From Roseateles toxinivorans (GTDB lineage Bacteria; Pseudomonadota; Gammaproteobacteria; Burkholderiales; Burkholderiaceae_C), in contig NZ_SNXS01000013.1 of the NCBI RefSeq assembly GCF_004362525.1, positions 45,136-109,135 on the forward strand: a stretch of DNA of 64,000 bases. The letters run 5' to 3'. The notes under the pieces were generated by a model, which saw only the letters and a program-made list of their open reading frames with translations, had not been told where the DNA came from and searched no databases. The position numbers were made by a program, and so were the translations under genes. Each line of letters opens with the position of its first letter. The stretch's first letter is position 1. Of the stretch, positions 26,650 through 34,673 are shown one piece after another.

Positions 26650-27629
26650 ATTGGGTCTCCTAAGTGGGCACTGCATCCGGCCAGCAGGGCAAGCAGCGTC
26701 TGGCGTTCGTGATCGGGGTGGAACAGCGGCGCGCGCTGCGCACACTGAGCCATCAGCCGCGGCAGCATAGCCGCATCGTCGCGGCATTGCGCCAGCAGGG
26801 CCGCCAGGTCACGGGCATCGTCGTGGTCGAACAGCCCGGCATAGTCCTGACCCAGCAGGCCCAGATTGCCGGCGATGCGCGAGGCCAGCACCGGCGTGCC
26901 GCTGGTGATGGCCTCGATCACCACATGGGCGCCGCCCTCGATGCGGCTGGGATGGACCAGCAGATGGGCGGCCGCGATGCGGGCCCGCGTGGCCTGATGC
27001 GGCAGGCCGCCCAGCCAGCGGTAGTGCGGGCAGGCCTGCTGCAGCGCTACCGCCGCCTCGCCGAGCGCCGGGTCCAGCGCGGCACCGATGTGGTCGAACA
27101 CGATGTCGCTGCGGCCGCTGAGCTGTCGCACCGCGTCGAAATAGGTCTGCGGCGATTTTTCGTCGCGCAGGTGTCCGACCATCAGCGCGCGCAGGTGGTG
27201 CCGGGTCTTGACCCGGGCGCGGCGCATCGGCACCGACTGCAGCAGCACACGGCCCTTGGGGCGCAGTGCGGCGGGCAGGCCGTCGAGGCCCAGTTCGTTG
27301 AGCACCACCAGCCGGTCGGCCAGCGCCAGCGAGGCCTGCGCGCTGGCATCGCTGGCAATGTCGCGGTAGAGATCGGTGCCGGTGAGCACCAGCACCACTG
27401 GGCGCGCCGGATGGCGGGCCTTCCAGGCGGCCACGCTGGCGGCCGAGCGGCGCGCATGCAGGGCGATCATGATGGCGTCGTCATGCTGGCCGGCGTCGGG
27501 CCAGCAGGGCGCCAGCCGCACCCGATAATCGCCGGACAGAAAGCGGGCCCAGCGCTTGGCCGTCTGCCAATTGCCGTTGTTGGCCGCAGCCAGGGCCGGC
27601 GTGACAATGACCAGTGAGGGCGCCTGCAT
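26646..27629 (-). CDS. senB: SenB-like glycosyltransferase (selenosugar synthase)
   Basis: 327 residues, with a GT-B fold and the start-region motif NNGNWQTAKRWARFL. The C-terminal nucleotide-sugar site VHPSRIEGGAHVVIEAITSGTP is typical of family 4 glycosyltransferases. This family (TIGR04348-type) includes SenB, which joins selenophosphate to a UDP-sugar to form a selenosugar. The call rests on the family look plus position: overlapping selD downstream and 18 bp from divergent senA. As a lone sequence it would only be called a glycosyltransferase. Confidence 0.87.
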   Translation of the reverse strand: MQAPSLVIVTPALAAANNGNWQTAKRWARFLSGDYRVRLAPCWPDAGQHDDAIMIALHARRSAASVAAWKARHPARPVVLVLTGTDLYRDIASDASAQASLALADRLVVLNELGLDGLPAALRPKGRVLLQSVPMRRARVKTRHHLRALMVGHLRDEKSPQTYFDAVRQLSGRSDIVFDHIGAALDPALGEAAVALQQACPHYRWLGGLPHQATRARIAAAHLLVHPSRIEGGAHVVIEAITSGTPVLASRIAGNLGLLGQDYAGLFDHDDARDLAALLAQCRDDAAMLPRLMAQCAQRAPLFHPDHERQTLLALLAGCSAHLGDPI

Positions 27630-27647
27630 GTCCGAGGACTATAGCGA

Positions 27648-28859
27648 ATGAGCGTTCACCGCCCCACCGGCCAGCCCCTGCGCTGTGCCGCGCCCGAGCT
27701 GCTGGCCGAGGCGCTGCGGCAAAGCCGTGCCGACACACTGGCGCTTGCGGCGCTGTACGAGCAAGGCCCCGAGGTGCCGCGGCATCCCGGCCTGAACCCG
27801 CCGCGCTGGGAGCTGGGCCATATCGGCTGGTTCCAGGAGTTCTGGATTGCGCGCAACCCTCAGCGCCACCTTGGCCTGCAGGCCGCCCCGCAGGCGCCGC
27901 GCCTGCCCGCGCTGCGCGGCAATGCCGATGTGCTGTATGACTCCAGCCTGGTGCCCCATGCCAGCCGGTGGTCGCTGCCGCTGCCCGATGCAGCCGCCAC
28001 CCGCGACGACCTGAGTCTCCAGCTGGAGGGCACGCTGGCCCTGCTGTCGCAAACGGGGCCGGCCGACGACGCGCTCTACTTCTACCGTCTGGCCCTGTTC
28101 CACGAAGACATGCACCATGAGGCGGGCCTGTACATGGCGCAGGCCCTGGGGATGGCCGTGACCGATCCGCGCTGGCAGCCGGCGCCCCTGTCCCAGCCCA
28201 GGCAGCCGCTGTGCCGGGAGGCATCGATACACCGCCTCGGCAGGCCGGGGCCGGGGTTTGCGTTCGACAACGAGCTGGCCGCCCACGACCAGCCGCTCGC
28301 GGCCTTCGAGATCGACAGCCGCGTCGTCAGCTGGGCTGAGTTCCTGCCCTTTGTCGAGGCGGGCGGCTATGGGCAGCCGCGCTGGTGGAGCGGGCCGGGC
28401 CAGCGCTGGCTGAACGAGCAGGCGGTCGCCGCACCGCGCTACCTGCGCCGTGCGGACAAGGGCTGGGAGCATCAGCTGTGGGGGCGCTGGCAATCGCTTG
28501 ACCCGGACCTGCCGGCCTGCCATCTGAATGCCTACGAGGCCCAGGCCTGGTGCGCCTGGGCCGGCCGGCGCCTGCCGACCGAGGCCGAGTGGGAGCGGGC
28601 GGCACTGGCTACCTTGGGCTCGGGCGAGACCTTTGCCTGGGGTGCGGTCTGGGAGTGGACGGCCAGCGCCTTTGCACCCTTTCCCGGCTTCTGCGCCCAT
28701 CCCTACCGCGACTATTCGGCGCCCTGGTTCGACGGCCGGCCGGTGCTGCGCGGCGCCTCGTTCGGCACCCAGCCGTCCATGCACCACCCGCACTACCGCA
28801 ACTTCTTCACCGCCGAGCGCAACGACATCTTTGCCGGCTTTCGCAGCTGCGCGCGCTGA
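27648..28859 (+). CDS. senA: SenA, EgtB-like selenoneine synthase
   Basis: 403 residues. The N-terminal DinB-like domain has the iron-binding motif H152-x3-H156-x-E158 (HEDMHHE). The C-terminal formylglycine-generating-enzyme-like domain has GRRLPTEAEWERAA, WEWTAS, RGASFG and RNFFTAERN...GFR. These are the two domains of EgtB-type sulfoxide/selenoxide synthases that form the C-Se or C-S bond on hercynine. Beside senB and selD the substrate is most likely the selenosugar. No egtD (hercynine synthase) lies in the window, so hercynine must come from elsewhere. Its start is 18 bp from the divergent senB start. Confidence 0.9.
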   Translation: MSVHRPTGQPLRCAAPELLAEALRQSRADTLALAALYEQGPEVPRHPGLNPPRWELGHIGWFQEFWIARNPQRHLGLQAAPQAPRLPALRGNADVLYDSSLVPHASRWSLPLPDAAATRDDLSLQLEGTLALLSQTGPADDALYFYRLALFHEDMHHEAGLYMAQALGMAVTDPRWQPAPLSQPRQPLCREASIHRLGRPGPGFAFDNELAAHDQPLAAFEIDSRVVSWAEFLPFVEAGGYGQPRWWSGPGQRWLNEQAVAAPRYLRRADKGWEHQLWGRWQSLDPDLPACHLNAYEAQAWCAWAGRRLPTEAEWERAALATLGSGETFAWGAVWEWTASAFAPFPGFCAHPYRDYSAPWFDGRPVLRGASFGTQPSMHHPHYRNFFTAERNDIFAGFRSCAR

Positions 28860-28918
28860 CCGGGGCTGCTTTGCTGTCCAATGCGGGCTGAACCTTTTGA
28901 TTTATCCGAGAAGCCGCC

Positions 28919-29776
28919 ATGCCCAAATACACGCCCATCCTCAAGACCTTGATCGCCTGCACCCTGTTCACCGTGGGTGCCTTGTCGCAGGCCCAGCAGG
29001 TGCTGCGCGTCACCGCCATCCCCGACGAGTCGCCCACCGAGCTGGCGCGCAAGGCCGGGCCGCTGATCAAGTACCTCGAGGGCAAGCTGAACATGAAGGT
29101 CGAGTACACGCCGGTGACCGACTACGCCGCCGCCGTCGAGACCCTGGTCAACAAGAAGGTGGACCTGGCCTGGTTCGGTGGCTTTACCTTTGTTCAGGCG
29201 AATGTCCGCTCGGGCGGCAAGGTGATGCCGCTGGTGCAGCGCGAGGAGGACGAGCGGTTCCGCTCGGTCTTCATCACCAGCGAGCCGGCGATCCAGTCGC
29301 TGGCCGACTTGAAGGGCAAGGATGTCAGCTTCGGTTCGCAGAGCTCGACCTCGGGCCATCTGATGCCGCGCAGCTTCCTGCTGCAGGCCAAGATCGACCC
29401 GGAGAAGGACTTCAAGCGCGTGGCCTACAGCGGCGCGCATGACGCCACCATCGCCGCCGTGGCCGCCGGCAAGGTGCAGGGCGGCGCGCTGAACATCTCG
29501 GTCTGGGAGAAGTTCGTCGCCGACAAGAAGGTCGATCTGAGCAAGGTGCGCGTGATCTACACCACCCCGGCCTACTACGACTACAACTGGAGCGTGCACG
29601 CCGACATGCCGCAGGCGCTGCGCGACAAGCTGACCCAGGCCTTCCTGGCCCTGAGCCGCGACACGGCCGAGGGCAAAGAGATTCTGGAACTGCAGCGCGC
29701 CACCCGCTTCGTGCCGACCAAGGCCGACAACTACAAGGGCATAGAGGCCGCCGCGCGCAGCGCCGGCCTGCTCTGA
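28919..29776 (+). CDS. PhnD-like ABC substrate-binding protein, putative selenium oxyanion importer
   Basis: 285 residues with a cleavable signal peptide (basic start, TLIACTLFTVGALSQAQQ). It belongs to the phosphonate-binding-like class: EYTPVTDYAAAVETLV, DLAWFGGFTFVQA, FGSQSSTSGHLMPRSF. A branch of this class (TIGR04553) is associated with selD and annotated as a putative selenate-binding protein. Directly after senA and with its own ATPase and permeases, import of selenite or selenate is the best reading. Phosphonate or phosphite remains possible; no phn catabolic genes are nearby. Confidence 0.82.
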   Translation: MPKYTPILKTLIACTLFTVGALSQAQQVLRVTAIPDESPTELARKAGPLIKYLEGKLNMKVEYTPVTDYAAAVETLVNKKVDLAWFGGFTFVQANVRSGGKVMPLVQREEDERFRSVFITSEPAIQSLADLKGKDVSFGSQSSTSGHLMPRSFLLQAKIDPEKDFKRVAYSGAHDATIAAVAAGKVQGGALNISVWEKFVADKKVDLSKVRVIYTTPAYYDYNWSVHADMPQALRDKLTQAFLALSRDTAEGKEILELQRATRFVPTKADNYKGIEAAARSAGLL

Positions 29777-29786
29777 GCGCCGGCCG

Positions 29787-30620
29787 TTGAAGATCGCGCT
29801 TGTTGCGGCGGCGGCGCGCCATCCGGCGGCCCGGCCCGGTGCCGCCCCCGCCTTGCAGCCGATCACGCTGCGCATCGCGCAGGGCGAGCCCGTGGCCGTG
29901 ATCGGCCCTTCGGGTGCCGGCAAGACCACGCTGTTGCAGCTGCTGGCCTGCGCCTTGCCGCCGGCCGAAGGCGAGCTGCAGCTGGACGGCATCAACCCCT
30001 GGAGCCTTCCGCGCCGCGAGTTGCAGCGCCTGCGCGGGCGCCTGTTCCTGGCGCCGCAGGTGCCGCCGCTGCCGCCGCGCCAGCGCGTCGTCACGGCGGT
30101 GCTGGCCGGGCGCCTGCCGGCGATGAGCCTGTGGGCCAGTCTGCGCTCGCTGCTCCACCCGATCGACATGGCCGCCGCACAGGCCGCGCTGGCCCGCTTC
30201 GACCTGGCCGACAAACTGTTCGAACGCGTCGATCGCCTGTCTGGCGGCGAGCGCCAGCGCGTCGGCCTGGCGCGGGCGCTGCTGGCGCCGGCCGGGCTGT
30301 GGCTGATCGACGAGCCCCTGTCGGCGCTGGACCCGACCCGCGCCGCCCAGGCCTGCGCGACCCTGGTCGATGACGCGCGGGCGCGCGGCGTCACGCTCGT
30401 CGCCTCGCTGCACCAGGTCGAGATGGCGCTGGCGCAGTTTCCGCGCATCGTCGGCCTGCGGGACGGCGTGCTGGCCTTTGATCTGCCGGCCAGCGAGGTC
30501 ACGCCGGCCCGGCTGGCCGCGCTGTACGCCCAGCACGAGGACGAGCTGCACGGCGCGGCACCCCCACCGCCGGTGGTCAGCGCCGACGCCGGGCGTCTGG
30601 TCAGCGCCACCTGCCGATGA
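29787..30620 (+). CDS. ABC transporter ATPase, PhnC-like
   Basis: 277 residues. The start is TTG 29787, since no in-frame ATG or GTG precedes the first domain. Walker A is GPSGAGKT, the signature is LSGGERQRVGLARALL, Walker B is LWLIDEPLSALD, and the H-loop follows in SLHQVEMAL. The sequence is closest in look to PhnC. It powers the importer whose binding protein is 10 bp upstream, and it overlaps the first permease gene (ATGA). Confidence 0.88.
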   Translation: MKIALVAAAARHPAARPGAAPALQPITLRIAQGEPVAVIGPSGAGKTTLLQLLACALPPAEGELQLDGINPWSLPRRELQRLRGRLFLAPQVPPLPPRQRVVTAVLAGRLPAMSLWASLRSLLHPIDMAAAQAALARFDLADKLFERVDRLSGGERQRVGLARALLAPAGLWLIDEPLSALDPTRAAQACATLVDDARARGVTLVASLHQVEMALAQFPRIVGLRDGVLAFDLPASEVTPARLAALYAQHEDELHGAAPPPPVVSADAGRLVSATCR

Positions 30621-31447
30621 GCGCTGCGGGCAGCGCGGCCCTGCGTGACCCAGCCTGGCTGGGCCGCCTGTTCTGGCTCTGCGCGGGCCTGGCACTGCTG
30701 TGGCCGCTGGGCCTGGCGACCGAGTTCCGGCCCTGGGTTTTGCTGGAGCCGGACAGCCTGCGCGTCAGCGCGCGCTTCCTGGGCGACTTCTTCCCGCCAT
30801 CGCTGCAGCCGGACTTCCTGCTGCTGGTAGCGCGCGAGACCTGGCGCACCGTGGCCATGGCCACCGCCGGCATCACGCTGGCCCTGCTGCTGGCCATTCC
30901 CTTGACCCTGCTGTCCACCCGCGTGCTGTCGGTCTCGGCCTTGAGCGGGCGCATGGCGGCAGGCCCGTTCTGGCTCAGGCAACTGCTGCGCTGGCTGATG
31001 ATCGGCCTGCGCAGCGTACCCGAGCTGGTGTGGGCGCTGGTGTTCGTGCGCGTTGTCGGCCTCGGCCCCACCGCCGGCGTGCTCGCGATTGCGCTGACCT
31101 ATGGCGGCATGCTGGGCAAGGTCTATGGCGAGATTCTGGAAAGCAGTGACGGTCAGGTCGGCGAGGCGCTGCTGCGCAACGGCGGCTCGCGGCTGCAGAC
31201 CTTCTTCTACGCCTTGCTGCCGCAGAACGCGGCCGAGCTGTGTTCCTACACCGTCTATCGTTGGGAATGCGCGATCCGCTCCTCGGTGGTGCTGGGCTTT
31301 GTCGGCGCCGGCGGGCTGGGTCAGCAGCTGGATGGCTCCATGAAGATGTTCAACGGCGCCGAGGTCTCGACGATGCTGCTGGTCTTCATGGCCCTGGTGG
31401 CCCTGGCCGACCGCACCAGTGCCTGGTTGCGCAGGGTGCTGGCATGA
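30617..31447 (+). CDS. ABC transporter permease, PhnE-like (first)
   Basis: 276 residues with about six membrane segments. The EAA-type cytoplasmic loop is visible around GEALLRNGGSRLQTFFYALLPQ. It overlaps the ATPase gene upstream and the second permease downstream by four bases each, so the proteins are made at linked rates. It forms the membrane channel with the second permease as a likely heterodimer. Confidence 0.86.
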   Translation: MSAAGSAALRDPAWLGRLFWLCAGLALLWPLGLATEFRPWVLLEPDSLRVSARFLGDFFPPSLQPDFLLLVARETWRTVAMATAGITLALLLAIPLTLLSTRVLSVSALSGRMAAGPFWLRQLLRWLMIGLRSVPELVWALVFVRVVGLGPTAGVLAIALTYGGMLGKVYGEILESSDGQVGEALLRNGGSRLQTFFYALLPQNAAELCSYTVYRWECAIRSSVVLGFVGAGGLGQQLDGSMKMFNGAEVSTMLLVFMALVALADRTSAWLRRVLA

Positions 31448-32208
31448 GCAGAAGCGGGGTCTTCCTTGCCGGCCTCGCCGTTCTGGTCTTTGCCAGCTTC
31501 TGGTCGCTGGACCTGCAATGGGCGCAGTTCTTCTCTGTTGATGCCGCGCGCAGCATGGGCCGCTTCGTGGGTGAGTTCTTTCCGCCGGATCTGAGCCCGG
31601 CCTTTGTGCGCAGGGTCGGCTGGGGCGCGCTGGAGACCCTGGCCATGTCGGCCCTGGGCACCGGGCTGGCGGCGGCGGCCGGCCTGCTGCTGGCCTGGCC
31701 GGCGAGTCGGCTGCCGGGGGACGGCCGCTCCATCGGCCGAGCGCCGCTGCGCCTGCTGCTGAATGCCCTGCGCTCGGTGCCCGAGCTGGTGTGGGCGGCG
31801 CTCCTGCTGATCTCGGCCGGTCTCGGGCCGCTGGCCGGCACCCTGGCGCTGGCCGTGCACACCACCGGCGTGCTGGGCCGGCTGTTCGCCGATGCGCTGG
31901 AGAATATCGATCCCGGCCCAAGCCTTGCGCTGCGCACGCAGGGGGTGGGCAAGGGGCGGGTGTTGCTCTATGCCGGCCTGCCCCAGGTGCTGCCGCAGCT
32001 GCTCAGCTACACGCTGTACCGCTGGGAGAACAATATCCGCGCCGCCGCCGTGCTGGGTGTGGTCGGTGCCGGCGGGCTGGGCCAGCTGCTGGCCTTTCAC
32101 ATGGGCCTGTTCCAGATGGGCAAGACGGCGACCGTGCTGGGCGCGATGCTGCTGCTGGTAGCCCTGGTCGATGCGCTGAGCTACTGGTGCCGCCGCAGGA
32201 TGGGCTGA
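31444..32208 (+). CDS. ABC transporter permease, PhnE-like (second)
   Basis: 254 residues from ATG 31444, with five to six membrane segments and an EAA loop (ALRTQGVGKGRVLLYAGLPQ). It is a paralogue of the preceding permease (both contain LRSVPELVWA and YTVYRWE/YTLYRWE). Two different permeases in one operon point to a heterodimeric channel. Last gene of the senA-side + strand operon; the convergent lipocalin gene ends 13 bp away. Confidence 0.86.
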   Translation: MSRSGVFLAGLAVLVFASFWSLDLQWAQFFSVDAARSMGRFVGEFFPPDLSPAFVRRVGWGALETLAMSALGTGLAAAAGLLLAWPASRLPGDGRSIGRAPLRLLLNALRSVPELVWAALLLISAGLGPLAGTLALAVHTTGVLGRLFADALENIDPGPSLALRTQGVGKGRVLLYAGLPQVLPQLLSYTLYRWENNIRAAAVLGVVGAGGLGQLLAFHMGLFQMGKTATVLGAMLLLVALVDALSYWCRRRMG

Positions 32209-32221
32209 GCGCAGCCGGCGT

Positions 32222-32773
32222 TCAGCCGTCCTGGCGGGTGTGGGCGACCCAAATCAGGCGCTCCACCGCGATGCCTGCCGCCTTCGCCTGGCGCAGCAGA
32301 TCCTCGCGCACGGCCGGGCTCAGCTGCTTGTCGCGGGACAGTATCCAGAGATAGTCACGGTTGGGGCCGACAACCATGGACCAGCGGTAGGCCTGCTGGT
32401 CCAGCGCCATGACGTGATAGCCGCCGTAGAAGGGGCCGAAGAAGGAGACCTTCAGCGAGCCCCGGTCAGAGGGGCCTGTGAACTGGGCCTTGCCCGTCGC
32501 CTGGCGCCATTCGCCGCTCTTGGCGTCAAAGCCTCGGTTCAGGACTTCGACACTGCCGTCGGGCTTGGCGCGGTAGCGGGCACTGACATCGCTGAGGCCG
32601 CGCTCGAAGGAGTGGTCGAGCCGGGCGATCTCGTACCAGGTGCCTTCGTAGCGTTTCAGGTCGAAGGGCGTGACCGCGCTGATGCCCTCGGGCAGGCCGG
32701 TGGAGCAGGCACCGAGCGCGAGCGCAGCCGTGAGCAGCAGTGCCCTTGCGATGAAGATGAGGGGTCGTGACAT
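32222..32773 (-). CDS. blc: Outer-membrane lipocalin (Blc family)
   Basis: 183 residues. Lipoprotein signal with lipobox LGAC (Cys at about residue 22). The lipocalin start motif is LKRYEGTWYEIARLDHSFERG, then NRGFDAKSGEW and RDYLWILSRDKQL, which match Blc throughout. It would be anchored to the outer membrane and bind lipids released by envelope damage. Monocistronic by layout. Confidence 0.92.
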   Translation of the reverse strand: MSRPLIFIARALLLTAALALGACSTGLPEGISAVTPFDLKRYEGTWYEIARLDHSFERGLSDVSARYRAKPDGSVEVLNRGFDAKSGEWRQATGKAQFTGPSDRGSLKVSFFGPFYGGYHVMALDQQAYRWSMVVGPNRDYLWILSRDKQLSPAVREDLLRQAKAAGIAVERLIWVAHTRQDG

Positions 32774-32875
32774 GGTGGGACCAAAGCCGTGGTGGCGCGA
32801 TTGTGCGCCATCACGGCTTTGTCCTGGACAAAGCGGGTATTGCCCGGCATCGCCGGGCCCCGCCAGGCTATTGCC

Positions 32876-33400
32876 TCACTTGACCTTCAGCACCTGACCC
32901 TCGGCGCGCTTGGCCTTGGTGGCGGCGCGCTGATAGGTCTCCTCTGCCTTGGTACGCAGCTCCACGGCCTTGGCCAGCGCTGCGTGGTAGCGTTCCACCG
33001 TGTAGGTGTTCTCGGTACCGATATAGACGCTGCGGCGCTTGGCCGTCTCGCCAAAGCGCGGCAGGGAAACCGAGAAACTGCAGTCCCGCACCGACATGCC
33101 CTTGCGCTGGCGCACGATGGGGCCGGAGATGCCCACGGGCAGATCATTGGTCTTGTTCTCATTGGGGCTGCGTCGCAGCCGCGAGGGTGCCGGGAGCTTG
33201 GTGATGCGCCGCAGCAATTCCTTGGTCGCCTTGGCCAGGGCTTCGGCGGCCCCGGTGCCGTCCTGGCTGTGGTCAGAAAAAAGCTTGGTGCCCGCGTAAC
33301 GCAGCTGCCAACCATGGGTTGCGTTGTGGTCAATGCGCTGGATGCCTTGAGGCACCTCGAATCGTTCACCGGAAAAAAGAATGACTTCTCTGAATTTCAT
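32876..33400 (-). CDS. AP2/ERF-domain-like DNA-binding protein (tentative)
   Basis: 174 residues from ATG 33400, which has GAGGAA just upstream; a TTG 12 bases further up is less likely. Two weakly similar segments, GIQRIDHNATHGWQLRY...ALAKATKEL and VSLPRFGETAKRRSVY...ALAKAVELR, each have the G-x-W-x-R/strand then Ala-rich helix pattern of AP2-like domains found in some mobile-element proteins. The basic linker (RLRRSPNENK) fits nucleic acid binding. It lies next to a tRNA-like fragment and a truncated gene, which suggests acquisition. Function is not established. Confidence 0.5.
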   Translation of the reverse strand: MKFREVILFSGERFEVPQGIQRIDHNATHGWQLRYAGTKLFSDHSQDGTGAAEALAKATKELLRRITKLPAPSRLRRSPNENKTNDLPVGISGPIVRQRKGMSVRDCSFSVSLPRFGETAKRRSVYIGTENTYTVERYHAALAKAVELRTKAEETYQRAATKAKRAEGQVLKVK

Positions 33401-33466
33401 GAGGTTCCTCAAAACAACGAGTTGAACCTCCCTGTGGGTTTGATTATGCCGTTAGCGCAGCTTTGG

Positions 33467-33491
33467 GCAGGTGTCCGAGTGGTCTGAAGGT
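33467..33491 (+). pseudogene. tRNA-Ser-like 5' fragment
   Basis: The stretch GGTGTCCGAGTGG-TCTGAAGG matches the 5' acceptor-proximal and D-arm part of bacterial tRNA-Ser(GGA) genes with one extra base. No anticodon arm, variable arm or T-arm follows. It sits between the AP2-like gene and the truncated HAD gene. It could be a scar of integration, or chance similarity over about 21 bases. Confidence 0.35.
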
Positions 33492-33514
33492 AACGTTTTG
33501 TGCGATCAGCGCGC

Positions 33515-33642
33515 CAAGGACACGCCCAGATCGCGGGTCAGCGTCTGGCGCAGCGCCCGCTTGAAGTCGATGTCTGTCAACACCGGCCCACATCGAACAG
33601 CAGGGCTTCAACGGGCAGGTCGAAGCGGGCAGGCTCGGTCAT
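33515..33642 (-). pseudogene. HAD-superfamily hydrolase remnant (frameshifted and truncated)
   Basis: From the ATG at 33642, the frame reads MTEPARFDLPVEALLFDVG and then hits a stop. A one-base shift restores VLTDIDFKRALRQTL...DLGVSLAR to a stop near 33518. Joined, this is the start of a HAD hydrolase (FDVGG-V-L motif I followed by a D-F-x-R-A-L helix) with one base missing and the remaining 150 or so residues gone. Its ATG overlaps the stop of the DUF1993 gene (ATGA), so it was once the second gene of that operon. Confidence 0.65.
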
Positions 33643-34166
33643 GGCGGGGCGGTGGGGTAGTGGTGGAAGCCATCAAAGTCCTGCTTGCCCAGCGGCAGCC
33701 CCTGGCTGCGCAGCACGGCGTAGGCGCTGCCCAGATGGAAGAAGAAGTTGGGCAGTGCGTACAGCGTCAGGAACTCCGCCGGCGGCAGCGAGACGAGGGC
33801 GCTGCCCGCCTGGCTCTCCAGCCTGCGCCCGGGCGCGAGTTCGAAGTCAGCTGGCTCCAGCTCGGTCAGCAGGGCGAGCGCCTGGGCGATGCGGCCACAC
33901 AGGCCTTCAAAGTCGGAGCCGAACTCGCCATAGGCGGGCACGGGCCGGCCGGCCAGCGGGAAGCAGGCACGCAGCGCGAAGTGGGTGGCCATCTGCACCT
34001 GGCCGGAGAACGGCGCCATGTCGGGGGCCAGGCGTGCACCCAACAGCTCGGCCGCTGCCAGGTTCTGACTCTGGACGTGTCGCTGGGCAATCCGCACCAG
34101 GCCGTTCAGGCGTTCCAGATAGCGTTGGAACACCGGCACCGAGGCGCTGTGCAGATCGAAACTCAT
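33639..34166 (-). CDS. DUF1993 family protein
   Basis: 175 residues. Family pattern: FQRYLERLNGLVRIAQRH, LAPDMAPFSGQVQMATHFA and a PNFFFHLGSAYAVLRSQG-like C-terminus, consistent with a DinB-like four-helix bundle. Biochemical role unknown. Its stop overlaps the start of a broken HAD hydrolase gene. Confidence 0.85.
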   Translation of the reverse strand: MSFDLHSASVPVFQRYLERLNGLVRIAQRHVQSQNLAAAELLGARLAPDMAPFSGQVQMATHFALRACFPLAGRPVPAYGEFGSDFEGLCGRIAQALALLTELEPADFELAPGRRLESQAGSALVSLPPAEFLTLYALPNFFFHLGSAYAVLRSQGLPLGKQDFDGFHHYPTAPP

Positions 34167-34236
34167 TGGTGCACCCTACGCACTTCGTGCGGTCCCGCCA
34201 AGCGGTAGTTCGCCCCTTCGGACGGCCGGGCGGGGC

Positions 34237-34620
34237 TCATCGACTCTTGCGGGCCGTGACCTCGATCTCGATCTTCATCCTCGGGTCGGCCAGGCCGGCC
34301 GAGATCATCATCGCCGCCGGTCGCACTTCGCCGAAATACTTGCGCAGCACCGGCCAGCAGGCCGGGAACTCGGCGGCATTGGGCAGCACGTAGGTGACCC
34401 GCACGATGTCGGTGAACCCGGCACCGGCTTCACTCAGCGCGGCACCTATGTTCTTCAGACATTGCTCGGTCTGCTCCAGCAGGTCATCGGCCACCGTCAT
34501 GGTCTGGTAGTCGAATCCGGTGGTGCCCGAGACGAACACCCATTCGCCATCGACGACGGCCCTGGAGTAGCCGATGTCGTGCTCGAACGTGGAGCCGGAA
34601 CTGATCAATCGTCGGGACAT
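34237..34620 (-). CDS. RidA-family protein
   Basis: 127 residues from ATG 34620. RidA/YjgF features: YSRAVVDGEWVFVSGTTG, a QTEQCLKNI helix, RVTYVLPN and the end MKIEIEVTA. Classical RidA deaminates reactive enamine/imine intermediates. This one lacks the exact Arg105 context of E. coli RidA (here RPAAMMISAG), so it may belong to another Rid subgroup with a different substrate. Alone between DUF1993 and the flagellar operon end. Confidence 0.85.
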   Translation of the reverse strand: MSRRLISSGSTFEHDIGYSRAVVDGEWVFVSGTTGFDYQTMTVADDLLEQTEQCLKNIGAALSEAGAGFTDIVRVTYVLPNAAEFPACWPVLRKYFGEVRPAAMMISAGLADPRMKIEIEVTARKSR

Positions 34621-34673
34621 GATGGGCCTGGGCGTTGGAGAAAGTTGCCGGATTCTGGCACGGCTGTCGCCCG

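Noticed and set aside
28793..31921. 1042-codon - strand frame opposite the ABC importer genes
   Set aside because: It crosses four well-defined + strand genes and shows only biased composition.
33440..33560. Complete tRNA gene
   Set aside because: Only the 5' and D-arm part can be matched; no anticodon stem, T-arm or CCA end follows.
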